From assembly GCF_034119865.1 (NCBI RefSeq), contig NZ_CP139421.1, positions 2,790,001-2,854,000 on the forward strand: a stretch of 64,000 nt of DNA, given 5' to 3'. Below the pieces are notes generated by a model. The model had not been told where the DNA came from and made no database searches. It saw nothing but the letters and a program-made list of their open reading frames with translations. The position numbers and the translations under genes are program-made. Shown here piece after piece: positions 62,586 to 64,000 of this stretch (within the stretch, counting starts at the first letter, position 1; each line of letters opens with the position of its first letter). The stretch comes from Algoriphagus sp. NG3. GTDB lineage: Bacteria > Bacteroidota > Bacteroidia > Cytophagales > Cyclobacteriaceae.

Positions 62586-64000
62586 TTGGAAAGCCTATTT
62601 GGAGATCAAGATTTATATCCTACAGATAGCGGAAATAACTTCGCCGACATCATTCTGCCTGTTCCGATTCCGAGGATGTTCACCTACAGCATCCCCCATT
62701 CCATGCATCGGGAGATTAATCTGGGTGCGCGGGTGATTGTTCAGTTTGGCAAGAAGAAGGTGCTCACAGGAATCATCGGCAAAGTACACAACAAGCCTCC
62801 CCAAGCCTATCAGGCCAAACCGATTTTGGAAGTGTTGGATGATCAACCAAGCGTCAACCCGCTTCAAATCCGATTTTGGGTATGGATGGCAGAATATTAC
62901 TTCTGCCACATCGGTGAGGTAATGCATGCGGCTTTGCCTTCTGGACTTCGGCTGAGCAGCGAAAGCAAGGTGCAGCTTAATCCGAATTTTGATAGAGAAG
63001 ATAGCAAGTATCCTTTGGATGATCGAGAGATCATGATTTTGGATGCGTTGGAAGACAAACCTGAACTTTCCTATGACGACTGCGAAAAGGTTCTGTCTAT
63101 CAAAAGCATCCATCCAATACTGAAGAGTTTGGTGAAAAAAGAAGCAATTCTGATTTTTGAGAAAGTCCAGGAAAAGTACACGCCTAAAGTAGAAACCAGA
63201 ATTCGATTGACTCCTGAAATTGTTGAAAGTAAAAGCGCCTTACAGGAGGTTTTCGATAGCTTGTCTAAGAGAGCAAAACAGGAATCTATTCTACTGAAAT
63301 ATTTACGGGACGTTCCCTTTCTCCAAAAACCAAAGTCCAACGAAAAAGGAGTCGCCAAAGCAACGCTGCTGGAAGAGGGTGATTCTGAGAGTTCGCTGAA
63401 TACCCTAATCAAAAACGGGATTTTTGAATCATTCAAAGTCGTGGTAAACAGACTTGCCGAAGAAGAACCCGAATCGGAGCCGGCCGTTCTTTCCACCAGT
63501 CAGCAGGCTGCTTTCGAGGAGATCAAACATCAATTTGAGAGCAAACAAACGGTGTTGCTTCATGGGGTGACAGGCAGCGGAAAGACAGAAATATATATTC
63601 AGATGGTTCGGGAAGTGTTGGACAGCGGCTCGCAGGTATTATTGCTTTTACCCGAAATCGCCCTTACCACCCAGATCGTCACTCGGCTAAAGAAAGTATT
63701 CGGAAGTCAAATGGGTGTTTATCATTCCAAGTATTCTGACAATGAGCGTGTGGAAGTCTGGAATGGAGTCTTAAGTGGAAGATTTTCCTTTGTGGTGGGA
63801 GTGCGATCCTCTATTTTCCTACCTTTTGATAGCCTAGGACTGATTATCGTAGATGAAGAGCATGAGTCAAGCTACAAGCAGTTTGATCCTGCACCTAGGT
63901 TTCAGGCACGGGACTCTGCGATTATGCTGGCTTATTTTCACCAAGCCAGAACGCTACTGGGCTCAGCCACACCATCTTTCGAATCCTATTTCAATGCCAG
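62586..64000 (+). CDS. priA: Primosomal protein N' (PriA helicase), 5' part
   Basis: Open for 471 codons to the window end. No ATG exists upstream of the conserved N-terminal region FADIILPVPIPRMFTYSIP; the TTG at 62586 gives MESLFGDQDLYPTDSGNN before it and is the likely start. The N-terminal 3'-DNA-end-binding domain and winged-helix region are followed by the helicase core with Walker A GVTGSGKTEIYIQM, PEIALTTQI, the DEEH box in LIIVDEEHESSYKQ and LLGSATPSFES. PriA restarts stalled replication forks. The zinc-binding module and second helicase lobe are beyond the window. Confidence 0.96.
   Translation, partial: MESLFGDQDLYPTDSGNNFADIILPVPIPRMFTYSIPHSMHREINLGARVIVQFGKKKVLTGIIGKVHNKPPQAYQAKPILEVLDDQPSVNPLQIRFWVWMAEYYFCHIGEVMHAALPSGLRLSSESKVQLNPNFDREDSKYPLDDREIMILDALEDKPELSYDDCEKVLSIKSIHPILKSLVKKEAILIFEKVQEKYTPKVETRIRLTPEIVESKSALQEVFDSLSKRAKQESILLKYLRDVPFLQKPKSNEKGVAKATLLEEGDSESSLNTLIKNGIFESFKVVVNRLAEEEPESEPAVLSTSQQAAFEEIKHQFESKQTVLLHGVTGSGKTEIYIQMVREVLDSGSQVLLLLPEIALTTQIVTRLKKVFGSQMGVYHSKYSDNERVEVWNGVLSGRFSFVVGVRSSIFLPFDSLGLIIVDEEHESSYKQFDPAPRFQARDSAIMLAYFHQARTLLGSATPSFESYFNA

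Noticed and set aside
1..64000. CRISPR arrays, prophage genes, rRNA or tRNA genes
   Set aside because: No regularly spaced repeats, phage structural genes or RNA gene signatures were found in the window.

Overview
The window looks like chromosome from a member of the Bacteroidota, most likely order Cytophagales (Cyclobacteriaceae, Algoriphagus-like). This rests on two SusC/SusD outer-membrane pairs, many secreted proteins with Bacteroidota-type signal peptides or lipoboxes, families typical of the phylum (DUF2911, DUF4136, GSCFA, DUF1835, Hc1 histone-like, four-helix-bundle S23), TAnnTTTG-type promoter elements, and gene starts with little Shine-Dalgarno signal. The genus is inference only. 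No rRNA, tRNA, CRISPR array, prophage or transposase gene was seen.

Layout. 1-9600 holds mostly single genes: a partial penicillin-acylase-family hydrolase, a DUF2911 lipoprotein, a membrane-anchored endonuclease/exonuclease/phosphatase protein, an MMPL/RND exporter, thyA and a large S9 peptidase. 10210-17352 holds an Lrp/AsnC regulator and then a complete SUF iron-sulfur operon (sufB, sufC, sufD, sufS, sufE, a SufT-like gene and a bacilliredoxin). This operon is interrupted between sufB and sufC by a frameshifted four-helix-bundle gene lying inside nested inverted repeats. 17584-24959 is housekeeping: citrate synthase, acyl-CoA-binding protein, SBF-like transporter, TrmH methyltransferase, a TamA-like Omp85 lipoprotein, hemF and a PAP2 phosphatase.

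24979-34121 is a 9-kb run of envelope genes on one strand: a DUF2490 protein, a FadL-like protein, two small barrels, a phosphate-selective-type porin overlapping an Omp85 barrel without POTRA domains, two DUF4136 lipoproteins and a Tyr/Gly-rich lipoprotein. 34198-37124 carries a histone-H1-like small protein, a Tat-exported Gfo/Idh/MocA oxidoreductase, a GlcG/HbpS-like protein and two small proteins of unknown function. 37463-39694 is a K+-dependent membrane pyrophosphatase, followed by a roughly 290-bp noncoding element with terminal inverted repeats.

40447-56617 is organised around two convergent SusCD pairs. Next to them are a DacB-type D,D-carboxypeptidase and two different S9 peptidases, and no glycoside hydrolases, which suggests peptide rather than glycan uptake. 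57263-64000 returns to single genes: a DUF1835 protein, an ECF sigma factor with a membrane partner, a GSCFA protein, a YyaL/SSP411-type protein and the start of priA, cut by the window end.

The most unusual items are the four-helix-bundle element inside the suf operon, the TIR-bounded noncoding element after hppA, the envelope gene run with its POTRA-less Omp85 barrel and aromatic-rich lipoproteins, and a good terminator hairpin on the minus strand near 9930 with no gene upstream of it.
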